From Alviniconcha marisindica (lineage: Eukaryota > Mollusca > Gastropoda > Provannidae), in assembly GCA_018857735.1 (NCBI GenBank), contig JABMCL010000453.1, forward strand, positions 1,018,501 through 1,082,500: a stretch of DNA of 64,000 nucleotides, written 5' to 3'. The notes under the pieces are model-generated. The model was not told the origin of the DNA. It made no database searches and saw only the letters and a program-made list of their open reading frames with translations. The position numbers and the translations under genes are program-made. This document shows positions 1-11,236 of this stretch, piece by piece. Each line of letters begins with the position of its first letter. The first letter of the stretch is position 1.

Positions 1-118
1 ATTTGAAAGTCGGATTATTAGCCAAAAAATGCTCGTTGGAGATACATTGAACAATGAGGAAAAGACACAAGCAAGTATCATAGCTAAGACAATATGTCTA
101 AGTTCCTGTTGCACTCAC

Positions 119-202
119 CTGGAGTTTCCTCAGGCTATCCTTATCCAAGGACGAGACCATCGTGGTCACCGCCTTCGCCACACGTGCTTGTGCGCCGTCC
201 AT
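119..202 (-). CDS. FAM136A: FAM136A, first coding exon (gene continues beyond the left edge)
   Basis: Read on the minus strand, an ATG at 202 opens 28 codons that end exactly at a consensus donor (CTCCAG then GTGAGT, phase 0). The peptide starts MDGAQARVAKAV and ends SLDKDSLRKLQ. From memory this aligns along its length with the start of vertebrate FAM136A (a small twin-cysteine-type protein reported in mitochondria), including the closing R-K-[LM]-Q before the first intron. The cysteine-bearing core would lie in later exons outside the window. The start codon is 233 bp from the oppositely oriented DYNC2I2 start, so the two probably share a promoter. The family call rests on 28 residues only. 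Confidence 0.75.
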
Positions 203-435
203 TTTGAAACATGAGGGCAATGCAGTAAATGTTTCATCGCCTTCTATTTGTTGTTTATATTTTTGGAATATACAAACAATACTGTATAAATATGTCCTGT
301 CTTGCCCTAAAATATGATAACTAGGTCAGTATTGTAGTAATTCTAGGTCGATTTCAATTTATGTTTAAATTTTAACCGTAAGTGCAGAACTACAAATGTT
401 TGTGGTCTGCTCGTTTTGTTGCGGTTGATGTCAAG
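203..435. promoter_or_regulatory. Putative bidirectional promoter between FAM136A and DYNC2I2
   Basis: This 233-bp interval separates two divergent start codons, so both 5' UTRs and the core promoter elements must fit here unless upstream non-coding exons exist. It is AT-rich, with a TATA-like stretch around 283-293, and contains no minisatellite, unlike almost all other non-coding DNA nearby. No transcript start can be read from sequence alone. Confidence 0.45.
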
Positions 436-494
436 ATGTTCACAAACGAAAGTCTTGAACCTGTCGAATTTAAGTCAACGTGGAAAAAAGAAAG
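436..494 (+). CDS. DYNC2I2: DYNC2I2 exon 1 (start codon)
   Basis: ATG at 436 begins MFTNESLEPVEFKSTWKKE and ends in phase 2 at AAAG before GTCAAC. It corresponds to the human segment around DETLGVASVPSQW. The Met matches no upstream in-frame alternative, because the frame is closed shortly upstream. Confidence 0.65.
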
Positions 495-3400
495 GTCAAC
501 ATTTTTTTAACACTTTTTATATGCTGATTATACTGCGTGTGGGTGTTTGTATGTGTAGTTTGCTTCTTGCTTTCATGAATCCATTACCTTTCCGCCTTAC
601 TCCAGATATAATAATACTCTTGAGTCTCCATCAGTCTTCAGGGACTGTATAGATCTGTTAATCTGTATCCGTTGAATACGTTGCAGCATCCAGGTGTTTG
701 GCATAAACGCGACGTTTCTACAATCGTCCTTCAGATGAGACAATTAACCAAGGTCCCCAGTGTGTGTACGGATGCAAAAAGATCACATACTCACGTTAAA
801 GATTCCGTGGCCCATGTCACTTTAAGCACTCGCTTTGGATTGTGGAAACGCCAAAATAGCACAGCGTGTACTGAAAGTGTCAGTCTTCGAAGTGTTGTTG
901 GACACTGCACGAAAGAAAAAGAAGACTACTAAGTTTTAATGGAAAACACAGGGTGAACAAGAAAGAGACGGGGAGTAGTTGGATTTTGAACGTCCTGTCA
1001 ACTGCACAGGGTTACCTCAGTCCTTGGGATAGCATTGTCATTAGATAAAACACATTCAGATCTCCTCTCATGTCGCAAACTGTACTCAGATCAACAATAA
1101 GACTGTTAGCCTAAACAAAAACATGACCACAATGGTCAACAGGCTGCCAGAAAAGTTACATTCCCTCTTCAATCAGTGGGAAAACCTCTAACAGTAACAT
1201 TAGAGTCTGCAATAGATCCCTGGCCAACTGATCCATCAGCCACCATGCAGTAGAAGACTAGTATCAGCATGTGCCATTATAACATTTGTCCAAGTGTCTG
1301 TTGGCGCAAGCGCTGGTATGAGAACTGTTATCAGCATACCTAGTATAAGAGCCATCACTATTGAGGGCAACTATTTTTGATCTCATTACTCATACCAGGA
1401 TGGCCAGTATATATAAAAAAAATTCAAGGCCTTTTAAAAGAAAATGTATATATACTTTCAAATCACTAATATGCTTCTGATCCATTTTACATTTCTAATT
1501 TAATCATCAGTACTAACAATTAACATCTACAGTCATTTTAGAAAGAGACTGTTTAAATTATACAAGTCTCTGTGTGACTGTGATGTCACACACAGTAAAA
1601 TCATGGAGCAGCCCAGGCTTAGTTTGCAAATAGGTTGGAGAAATACACTAACAAGAGAAGAGAAAGTATAAGTTTTCATCTATATTAATTATTATAGTTT
1701 ATATGGGCCAAAACTGGCACCAAGCTAAACCCAGAAAGAAGGGGGCTGTCATTAAATGGATTACTGTTGAGGTGATCAGGATCAGCCTCATGCATGTAAA
1801 CATTCAGCAAGTGATGAGATGGATGATCCTAACTTTCAGTGGTGATCTACTGTTGTATGTTGGGGCAGCCTATATACCAGCACAACCTGTTATGAGTCTG
1901 TTCTTTATCCAGTACTGGCACACACGCCACTGATGTATCCCATAATACTAACAGTGAGGTCTTACAGTGCCCTTTCTCAAATGAGCCCTAGGTATGTACA
2001 TTTCATACTCATGTTAAAAATTGACATCAAAGCATATTTACACAAATTCATCATCAAACATCTCCTCCCCCTTCCATTACACACACACACACACACATAC
2101 ACACACACACACACATACACACACACACACATTAGGCCTGCCAGTAATAGCTCCCATTCCTCTGGTTGTGCTGATATTGCGTAATACTGAGTGGTGTGGA
2201 GCTGGTGAGTGTTGTTGCATGTTGATGATTGCAGGCTGACATCAGAGGCTGGCGCACAGACAGGGGAGGTACAGACGGATGAGGTTGGCTGCCAGTCCTG
2301 GCGCAGGCAGGATGAAGCGGTGAGCATGTCTTGCTTGGCACAGTTTTAGTTTGTTCATCAATCATGGTGCCACAGGCAATGCTTTGCATAGACCATGAAC
2401 AGAGTATGGGTTCAAGAATCATGGTGCCACAGTTAGTACTTTGCGTAGACCAGGAACAGAATATGGGTTCAGGAATCGTGGTGCCACAGTTAGTGCTTTG
2501 CGTAGACCAGGAACAGAGTATGGGTTCAGGAATCATGGTGCCACAGTTAGTGCTTTGCGTAGACCAGGAACAGAGTATGGGTTCAAGAATCATGGTGCCA
2601 CAGTTACTGAGTTAGTGCTTTATGTAGACCAGGAAGAGAATATGGGTTCAAGAATCATGGTGCCACAGTTGGTGCTTTGTGTAGACCAGGAACAGGTTGT
2701 GATGTTTAAAACGTGAGCCACTGTTACTGCTTTGCTTGCTATGGACCCGCAGCAAAAGCTTTGTTTTGGGCATTTTCTCAGGTGCTGTGTCAATGGGTCT
2801 GGTGCAAAATTTACATCTCACTCACTATGATCTGTCTGTTGAGGTTAATTTTCAAACCCATTTCCAAGGCCATACGTGAGAAATAAAAATAATAAAAAAA
2901 CTGCAAAAATGAAACAAAGCTACAATTTCTGATTTTGAATGTGAATGTTTTGCTTTGCACCCAGAGGGTAACAGGATTAGGAGCCAGTGACTGGCCATGG
3001 ACATGGGTTGCTGCTTTTTGTGTCTTTTTTGTAGGCCCAGGAAACTGTTAACAAAGAACCACCATGATGTCTTGCTTTATGGAGAGCCAAACAGAAGATG
3101 ATAGAGATTAGGGGATGACCACTGAAATGTTGTTTTACTTTGTCGGCCCAAACAGAGGATGATAGTGATTAGGGGATGACCATAGAAATGTTGTTTTACT
3201 TTGTGTCAACCCAAACAGAGGATGATAGAGATTAGGGGATGACCACAGAAATGTTTTACTTTGTGTCAACCCAAATAGAGGATGATAGAGATTAGGGGAT
3301 GACCACAGAAATGTTTTACTTTGTGTCGACCCAAACAGAGGATGATAGAGATTAGGGGATGACCATGGAAATGTTGCTTTACATTGTGTAGACCCAAACA

Positions 3401-3621
3401 GAGGATGACAGGGACCAGCGGATGATCATGGCTCAAGTGGATGATGCTCACTTGCTGCAGTGTCTGTTGTCTGTGGAAGCACTTGTCTCGCAATGTCTCT
3501 CTAATAACGCCAAGAGTAGAGCTTTTGAAGGCAAGTGTGTGTGTGTGTGTGTATTTGTGAGTGCGTGTGTGTGTGTGTGCACATGCGTGTGCATGCATTC
3601 CTTTGTGTGTGCATGCATGTG

Positions 3622-3699
<78 letters not shown>

Positions 3700-6600
3700 A
3701 CAGATCACAAAATTTGTATATGATGGTGTTGTGTGTGTGTGTGCATACATTCCTCTGTGTGTGTGCATACGTGTGTGTGTCTATGTGTACAGGTCATAAA
3801 ATTTGTAAATGGTGGTGTGTGTGTGTGTGTGTGTGTGTGTGTGCATGTGCATACATTCTTTTGTGTGTGCATGCATGTGTACAGATCACAAAAGTTGTAT
3901 ATGATGGTGTTGTGTGTGTGCATGTGTGAGTTGTTTTTGCTTTGGTTATAACTATTGCCAGATTCCAAGGGGGGGAGGGGGGTGTAAATGTAGTAGCCAG
4001 TCCACTCTGACTGTAAGCACCACCTTCACGCCTGGCAAATAAGTGGATTTTGTTTTGTTGCTGCTGCCAGACTTACCCTCTATTGTACAGCCACAGATTG
4101 GCTGGGATGCATTTCTGAATGAAACATTTTGTCTTTAGTTCTTCCATTAAGAAGCTTTTGTCGTTTAACAGATTCAAGTTCCTACAAATTGCAACTTGTG
4201 TATATATATATTATATATAGTCTAGCCTGATGAGGAGACACAGGCACATGTATCGATACTCTTGTTGCTGAGTGTGAAAGGTGTAGGTCAGGAAATAACA
4301 CTGATCACCCGTGTATGAACTGTAATGATAATGACTGTATTGCAAACTGTGATAGGTGCATGGCAGAGGTATAAGGTACAGAGCATAACATCAGTGAACG
4401 TGGTGGTGATGTTCACCATGGTGATTGTGATGAACACAAAATGTGATAGATGCATGGTATAGGTATACAGTACAGAGTGCAACAACAGTGAACTTGGTGA
4501 TGTTCACCATGGTGTTTCTAGTGAACACAAAATGTGATAGGTGTATAGTAGAGGTATGAGGTACAGAGCGTGACTTTAGTGAACTTGGTGATGTTCACCA
4601 TGGTAATTGTAGTGAACACAAAATGAGATGGGTGTATGGTAGAGGTATGAGGTACAGAGTGTGACATTAGTGAACTTGGTGATATGTTAGGTGCATGGTA
4701 TAGTTATAAGGTACAGAGCATGACATCAGTGAACTTGGTGATGTTTACCATGGTGATTATGGTGAACACAAAATGTGGTAGGTGCATGGTAGATGTATAA
4801 GGTATACATGACACCAATACCTATGTGATGTGGTGACAGTGGTAAACAATACTGCAGGTTTTGAATTTAAAAGTAGTATAGGAGAAGGAGCAAGATCTGT
4901 GGCCTAGTGTGATGATGATGTTGGTGATGGTGATGGTGGTGATGACTGTGTTGCAGACTATGAAAGAGGTGTGGGTGAAGAAGCAACATCTGTGACTTGT
5001 GTGCATACTCTGACCCATGCTGAGCTCAGTGGAGAGGTCAGTATTTATCCTCCCTTTTGTTCCTTCACAGTTAAGCTTTGGAGCAGTTTACACATCATTA
5101 CAAAAAAAAATGGATTTGTAGAATTTTCACAATGTACTGGGGGTTGTGAAGGTTTGTGTCTTCATGTGTTGCCAGGAGAAAGAAACTCCACCCAGTGGCA
5201 TATGGCCTGGAAGTGAGGCAGCACCCACATGTTTGAAAGTTTTACCTGATGACATGTTTTAGTTATAGTTACCCTGCCAGCTATCACTGGTTTCAGTAGT
5301 TCCCTGGTTGATCACTGGTTGATAAGGAGCAGTTTCCTGTGTTGTTCATTAAAGAACTACCTTCACAATTACTTAATGCTACTGCTATTCAACACACACT
5401 GATTGAGAGGCCTGTCTTACTCAACTTAGTGAAAGTCTTTGAGCCAGAGGCAAGGTGAAGGTGCAGCATAGATTTCCAGATAAAATCTATTTTCATGGAC
5501 AACTTCAGGTGACAGGGCTGGTGTGGAATAAAATCTGTTTTCATGGACAGCTTCAGGTGACAGGGCTGGCATGGAGTAAAATCTATTTTCATGGACAGCT
5601 TCCGGTGACTGGGCTGGCATGGAGTAAAATCTGTTTTCATGGACAGCTTCAGGTGACTGGGCTGGCATGGAGTAAAATCTGTTTTCATGGACAGCTTCAG
5701 GTGACTGGGCTGGCATGGAGTAAAATCTGTTTTCATGGACAGCTTCAGGTGACAGGGCTGGCATGGAATGCTACAGGCAGCACATTGGCAGTGGCATTTG
5801 GTCGCTTTGACCACGAGGACTGGTGCACTCACCGGGCGGCAGTGGGTACATGGAATCTGGACAGACGGGCGGTGAAAGAGGACAAGCCAGACACCATCAT
5901 CGACTCTGCTTGCTGCGTCATGTGTCTGGAGTTCCACCCAGAAAACCCAGCCTGGCTTGTCGGGGGAAACTTCAATGGTTAGCACATACACTCCATCTCT
6001 GACCCTGTCCTGTGTTGGTGTACATGGTGAGAAGATGACCACTGTGTACATGCTTTGTGTGTAGGATGATGATGGTGAGAAGATGATGACTGCGTACATG
6101 CTTTGTGTGTAGGATGATGGTGATGATGAGAAAATGACAGCTGTGTGTACATGCTTTGTGTGTAGGATGATGATGGTGAGAAGATGATGACTAATGACAT
6201 GCTGTGTGTAGACAAGGTGCAGGTGACGTGATGACTGTGATGGCATATTGTGTGCAGGTGAGGTGTTGGTGTGGGACCTAAGCCAGGAGGACGACTTGCT
6301 GCTGGCTACATCAGGTATTGGCGATGATGCCCACCGCGAGCCTGTCACCCGTGTGCACTGGATGAGGGACACATCTTCAAAGAAAAAGAGATACAATGTA
6401 AGAGATACGGTGCAAGAGGTACAGTTTAAGAATTGCAGTGTAAAAGATGTGATGTAAATACAACATAGCAGGATCTCACAGTCAGGGTATCCTGTAAGAC
6501 CCCAGACGACTCCTTCATTTCTGTCCAGAGCAGGATGCTATCTTGTAATGCTATAGATAGCCTTGCTTAGATGAAGTCAGGATCATGATCTCTGCAGGAC

Positions 6601-9600
6601 CTCTCACAAGTATCTTTTGTGTTGCTGAAACATTATCATATTCTCTTCTTAATCTCTCACAAGTATCTTCTGTGTTGCTGAAACAGTACCATGCTGTCTT
6701 CTTAGCCTCTCACAAGTATCTTCTGTGTTGCTGAAACAGTACCATGCTGTCTTCTTAGCCTCTCACAAGTATCTTCTGTGTTGCTGAAACAGTACCATGC
6801 TTTCTTCCTAGTCTCTCACAAGTATCTTCTGTGTTGCTGAAATAGTATCATGCTCTTTTCCTAGCCTCTCAGAAGTATCTTCTGTGCTGCTGAAACATGA
6901 ACATGTTCTTTTCCTAGTATCTCACGAGTTTCTTCTGTGTCATTGAACAAAAGTCATTCCTGACATGTGTAGTAGAGAATATTTGCCTAAAAAGAGAAAT
7001 TAAAAGGAAATAATCAGAGCCTCCACTAGACTCTTCAGAATATCGGTACACAGTACCAGCAGTAAAAAGATATATTCAAGTACCAACCCTCAGTTAGCCA
7101 GTACAGTCAACATTACCTAGGCCTAATAATGTGCACAGTTCCCCCCCCCCCCCCCACCCTCCCCAGCAAGTCACTTAAAGCACAGTTTCAGCTGGTACAC
7201 TGTACCAACAACTTCTTTTTTACCTGTACAAAGGAAACATTTACTGGTAAAAACTGGCATATGCCAGTCTGGTGGAGGCTCTGGATAATATTTGTGTGAT
7301 GCATAGTGTTTTGTACGTGGTCCCAAAGAGTTGTAATTATCAAGTCATTATTTTTGTTAAGTGATGACAAAGTTCAGTAGTTAAGGAGACTAATGAAGAA
7401 CAGTGCTGGTAGGAATGAAGGTAGTTAATGTCAGTGGTGGTGGGGAAAAGACATGATGATGAAGATGGTTGTTGGTGGGTGTGCAGGTGATCAGCATCGG
7501 TGGTGATGGAAAAATCCTGGTGTGGAAAGTGGATCAGAAGAAAGGGAAGCTGAAGCTTTTGGATGGGTGGGTACAAGATGAGCAGTGCTCACTGTGGTCT
7601 GACTGAGGTGCTGTCTTTATTCTCTTTGCAGTTTCTTTCGGAGTGTATTTGGAGAGGAAAAATACACCTCCTGACCGTAGATCAATTTCGATCAGACTAA
7701 AGATATAGATAAATGTAATATGTTTTTGTGTCCTGACAGCAAGACTGTGGACTAACTATTTTTTAGAAAATTCAGAAATTTAGAAAACACAGTGTGTCTG
7801 TGTGTGCCTGTCAGTCTGGCTGGCTGTGCCAACTAGTAAATATAAAACATTTTTAAAGCAGTGCCCTGATCTACACAGATTTGGAAGATAGATTTTGCTG
7901 GCTATGATCAGTTGGAAAGGCACACATTTTTGTATGTTGCTTTGAAATTGAATTACGGAATTTCTGTATATGAATGATTGTTATCAATTCTCTCCTGAAT
8001 TTCAGACGTTTGTCTTGCACCATGCATGCTCATTCTTATCAACATCCTCTCTCCTTGTGTCAGAATGTTCTCCATCTTGCCCTTGACAGCACCGCTAGCA
8101 TTCTGTCTGCAGCTTTGTGGTGATGGCGCAGAGCTTGCCGCGCAGCATGAAGGTGCGTGGGGTGAGGGGGGACAAGGAGATTGGAGTGACAAGTCTGGCG
8201 TTCAGCCATGAAGACCCTGAAACCTTCCTGGTGGGCTCTGAGAGTGGCTGCATTTTCCGCTGTTCCATGAATGCTAAAGGAAGCCCTGCTGGAAGTGAGT
8301 GGTGGATGTGTTTCATCTTGCACTACTGCTGTACATAGGGAGTGGGTGTCTGAAGTGAATGGTGGATGTGCTTCATCTTGCAGTACTGCTGTACATGGGG
8401 GTGGGTGTCTGAAGTGAGTGGTGGGTGTGTTTCATCTTGCACTACTGCTGTACATAGGGAGTGGGTGTCTGAAGTGAATGGTGGATGTGCTTCATCTTGC
8501 AGTACTGCTGTACATGGGGGTGGGTGTCTGAAGTGAGTGGTGGGTGTGTTTCATCTTGCACTACTGCTGTACATAGGGAGTGGGTGTCTGAAGTGAGTGG
8601 TGGGTGTGTTTCATCTTGCAGTACTGCAGTACATAGGGGTGGGTGTCTGAAGTGAGTGATGGGTGTGTTTCATCTTGCAGTGCTGCTGTACATGGGAGTG
8701 GGTGTCTGAAGTGAGTGGTGGGTGTGTTTCATCTTGCAGTACTGCTGTACATAGGGAGTGGGTGTCTGAAGTGAGTGGTGGGTGTGTTTCATCTTGCAGT
8801 ACTGCAGTACGTAGGGGTGGGTGTCTGAAGTGAGTGATGGGTGTGTTTCATCTTGCAGTGCTGCTGTACATGGGAGTGGGTGTCTGAAATGAGTGGTGGG
8901 TGTGTTTCATCTTGCAGTACTGCGGTACATAGGGGTGGGTGTCTGAAGTGAGTGGTGGGTGTGTTTCATCTTGCAGTACTGCTGAACATGGGAGTGGGTG
9001 TCTGAAGTGAGTGGTGAGTGTGTTTCATCTTGCAGTACTGCTGTACATGGGGGTGGGTGTCTGAAGTGAGCGGTGGAGTAGACATGGGAGTGGTGGGGTA
9101 ATAGAATGAGAGTTTTGAGGTAGGCATGGGAGTGGTGGGGTAATAAACATGGGAGTGGTGGGGTGGACATGGGAGTGGTGGGGTAGGTGTGGGAGTGGTG
9201 GAGTAGACATGGGGGTAGTGGGGTAGACATGGGAGTGGTGGAGTAGACATGGGGGTGGTGGGGTAATAGACATGGGGGTGGTGGGGTAATAGACATGGGG
9301 GTGGTGGGATAGACATGGGAGCAGTGGGGTGAGAGTGATGGGGTAGACATGTGAAAGGTGGGGTGGACGTGGGAGTGGTGGTGTGGTAGACATGGGTGTG
9401 GTAGTGGGGTGGACATGGGAGTGGTGGAGGAGTAGAGATGGGAGTGGTGGGGTGGGGTAGACATGGGAGTGGTGGGGTGGGGTAGACATGGGAGCGTTGA
9501 CAAGGTAGGCATGGGAGTGGTAGTGAGGTAGACATGGGAGTGGTGGTGAGGTAGACATGGGAGTGGTGGTGAGGTAGACATGGGAGTAGTGGGGTATGGG

Positions 9601-11147
9601 TAGACATGGGAATGGTGGGGTGGGGGTAGACTTGGGAGTTGTGAGGTAGACATGGAAGTGGTGGGATGGGGGTAGACATGGGAGTTGTGAGGTAGACATG
9701 GGAATGATGGGGTGGGAATAGACATGGGAATGGTGGGGTGGGGGTAGACATGGGAGTTGTGAGGTAGACATGGGAGTGGTGGGGTAGACAAGGAAAAGGA
9801 TGTGTAACACAGTACAGGCTGGGTGTTGGTGCAAACAGAATGTAAAAAAACAAGACAGGAACTAGAGCACACATGCAGCAACTGTCAAACAATTTGTGGC
9901 ATATGTTTTCCATCTTTCTCTCCCTCTCCACCCCCCCCCCCCCCCCCCCCCCCCCTCTTTGATTTTCTCTTTTCCCCATTCAGAGGGAGGGACATGGAGT
10001 GTTTTTCATCTCATACAGAGGGTGGGACACAGAGCATTTTTCATCTCATTCAGAGGGTGGGACAGGGAGTGTTTTTCATCTCATACAGAGGGTGGGGCAC
10101 AGAGTGTTTTTCATCTCATTCAGAGGGTGGGACATGGAGTGTTTTTCATCTTATTCAGAAGGTGGGGCATGGAGTGTTTTTCATCTCATTCAGAGGGTGG
10201 GCACAGAGCATTTTTCATCTCATTCAGAGTTTGGGACATAGAGTGTTTTTAATCTCATCCAGAGGGTGGGACATGGAGCATTTTTCATCTCATTCAGAGG
10301 ATGGGACAGGACCGTTTTTCATCTCATTCAGAGGATGGGACATGGTGCGTTTTTCATCTCATCCAGAGGATGGGACATGGCACGCAGCAATCATCCTGAG
10401 GCTGGGGAGAGAGGGGAAAAGGCTGCTGCCTAAACAGAGATTCAAACCTGCAGCCATGCTATTCAGGACCACTTGGCCATGCCAGCTGCTTGTCTTTTGT
10501 CTGCCTCCCAACCTGTCTGTGTGAGCGTGTGCCTTAGCTAGGTGCGAGAGTTGGGGGAATTTTTACTTCTTGTTAACCCGTTTTTCCCCCCTTTCAAATC
10601 CAGGTCACATTATGTCTTCCATTCCCTTACGTTCCCCTGTGACCTTCACCTTCAACCCTCACCACGGGCCTGTGCATGCTGTGGACTGCTCCAGATTTCA
10701 CCGGCACGCCTTCATCAGCTGCGGTCAGGACCAGTGTCTGCGTATCTACAACTTGCTGCAGGTCAGTGTGGTAGTCAGTGTAGTACGCAGTATGTCAGGA
10801 CCAGTGTCTGTGTATCTATACACCCTAAGACAGATCAGTGTGGTCGTCACTGTGGTAGTCAGTGTAGTACGTAGTACATCAGGACCACTGTCTGTGTATC
10901 TATACACCCTAAGACAGATCAGTGTGGTCGTCACTGTGGTAGTCAGTGTAGTACGTAGTACATCAGGACCACTGTCTGTGTATCTATACACCCTAAGACA
11001 GATCAGTGTGGTCGTCACTGTGGTAGTCAGTGTAGTACGTAGTACATCAGGACCAGTGTCTGTGTATATATACACCCTAAGACAGGTGAGTGTGGTCGTC
11101 ACTGTGGTAGTCAGTGTAGTACGCAGTACGTCAGGACCAGTGTTTAT

Positions 11148-11236
<89 letters not shown>

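Noticed and set aside
672..932. 86-codon plus ORF in DYNC2I2 intron 1
   Set aside because: Phase of exons 1 and 2 joins perfectly without it, and it lacks similarity to the protein family.
8907..9979. Overlapping Pro/Thr/His-rich minus ORFs of 269-337 codons
   Set aside because: Array artefacts in DYNC2I2 introns; mutually overlapping in different frames with the same composition.
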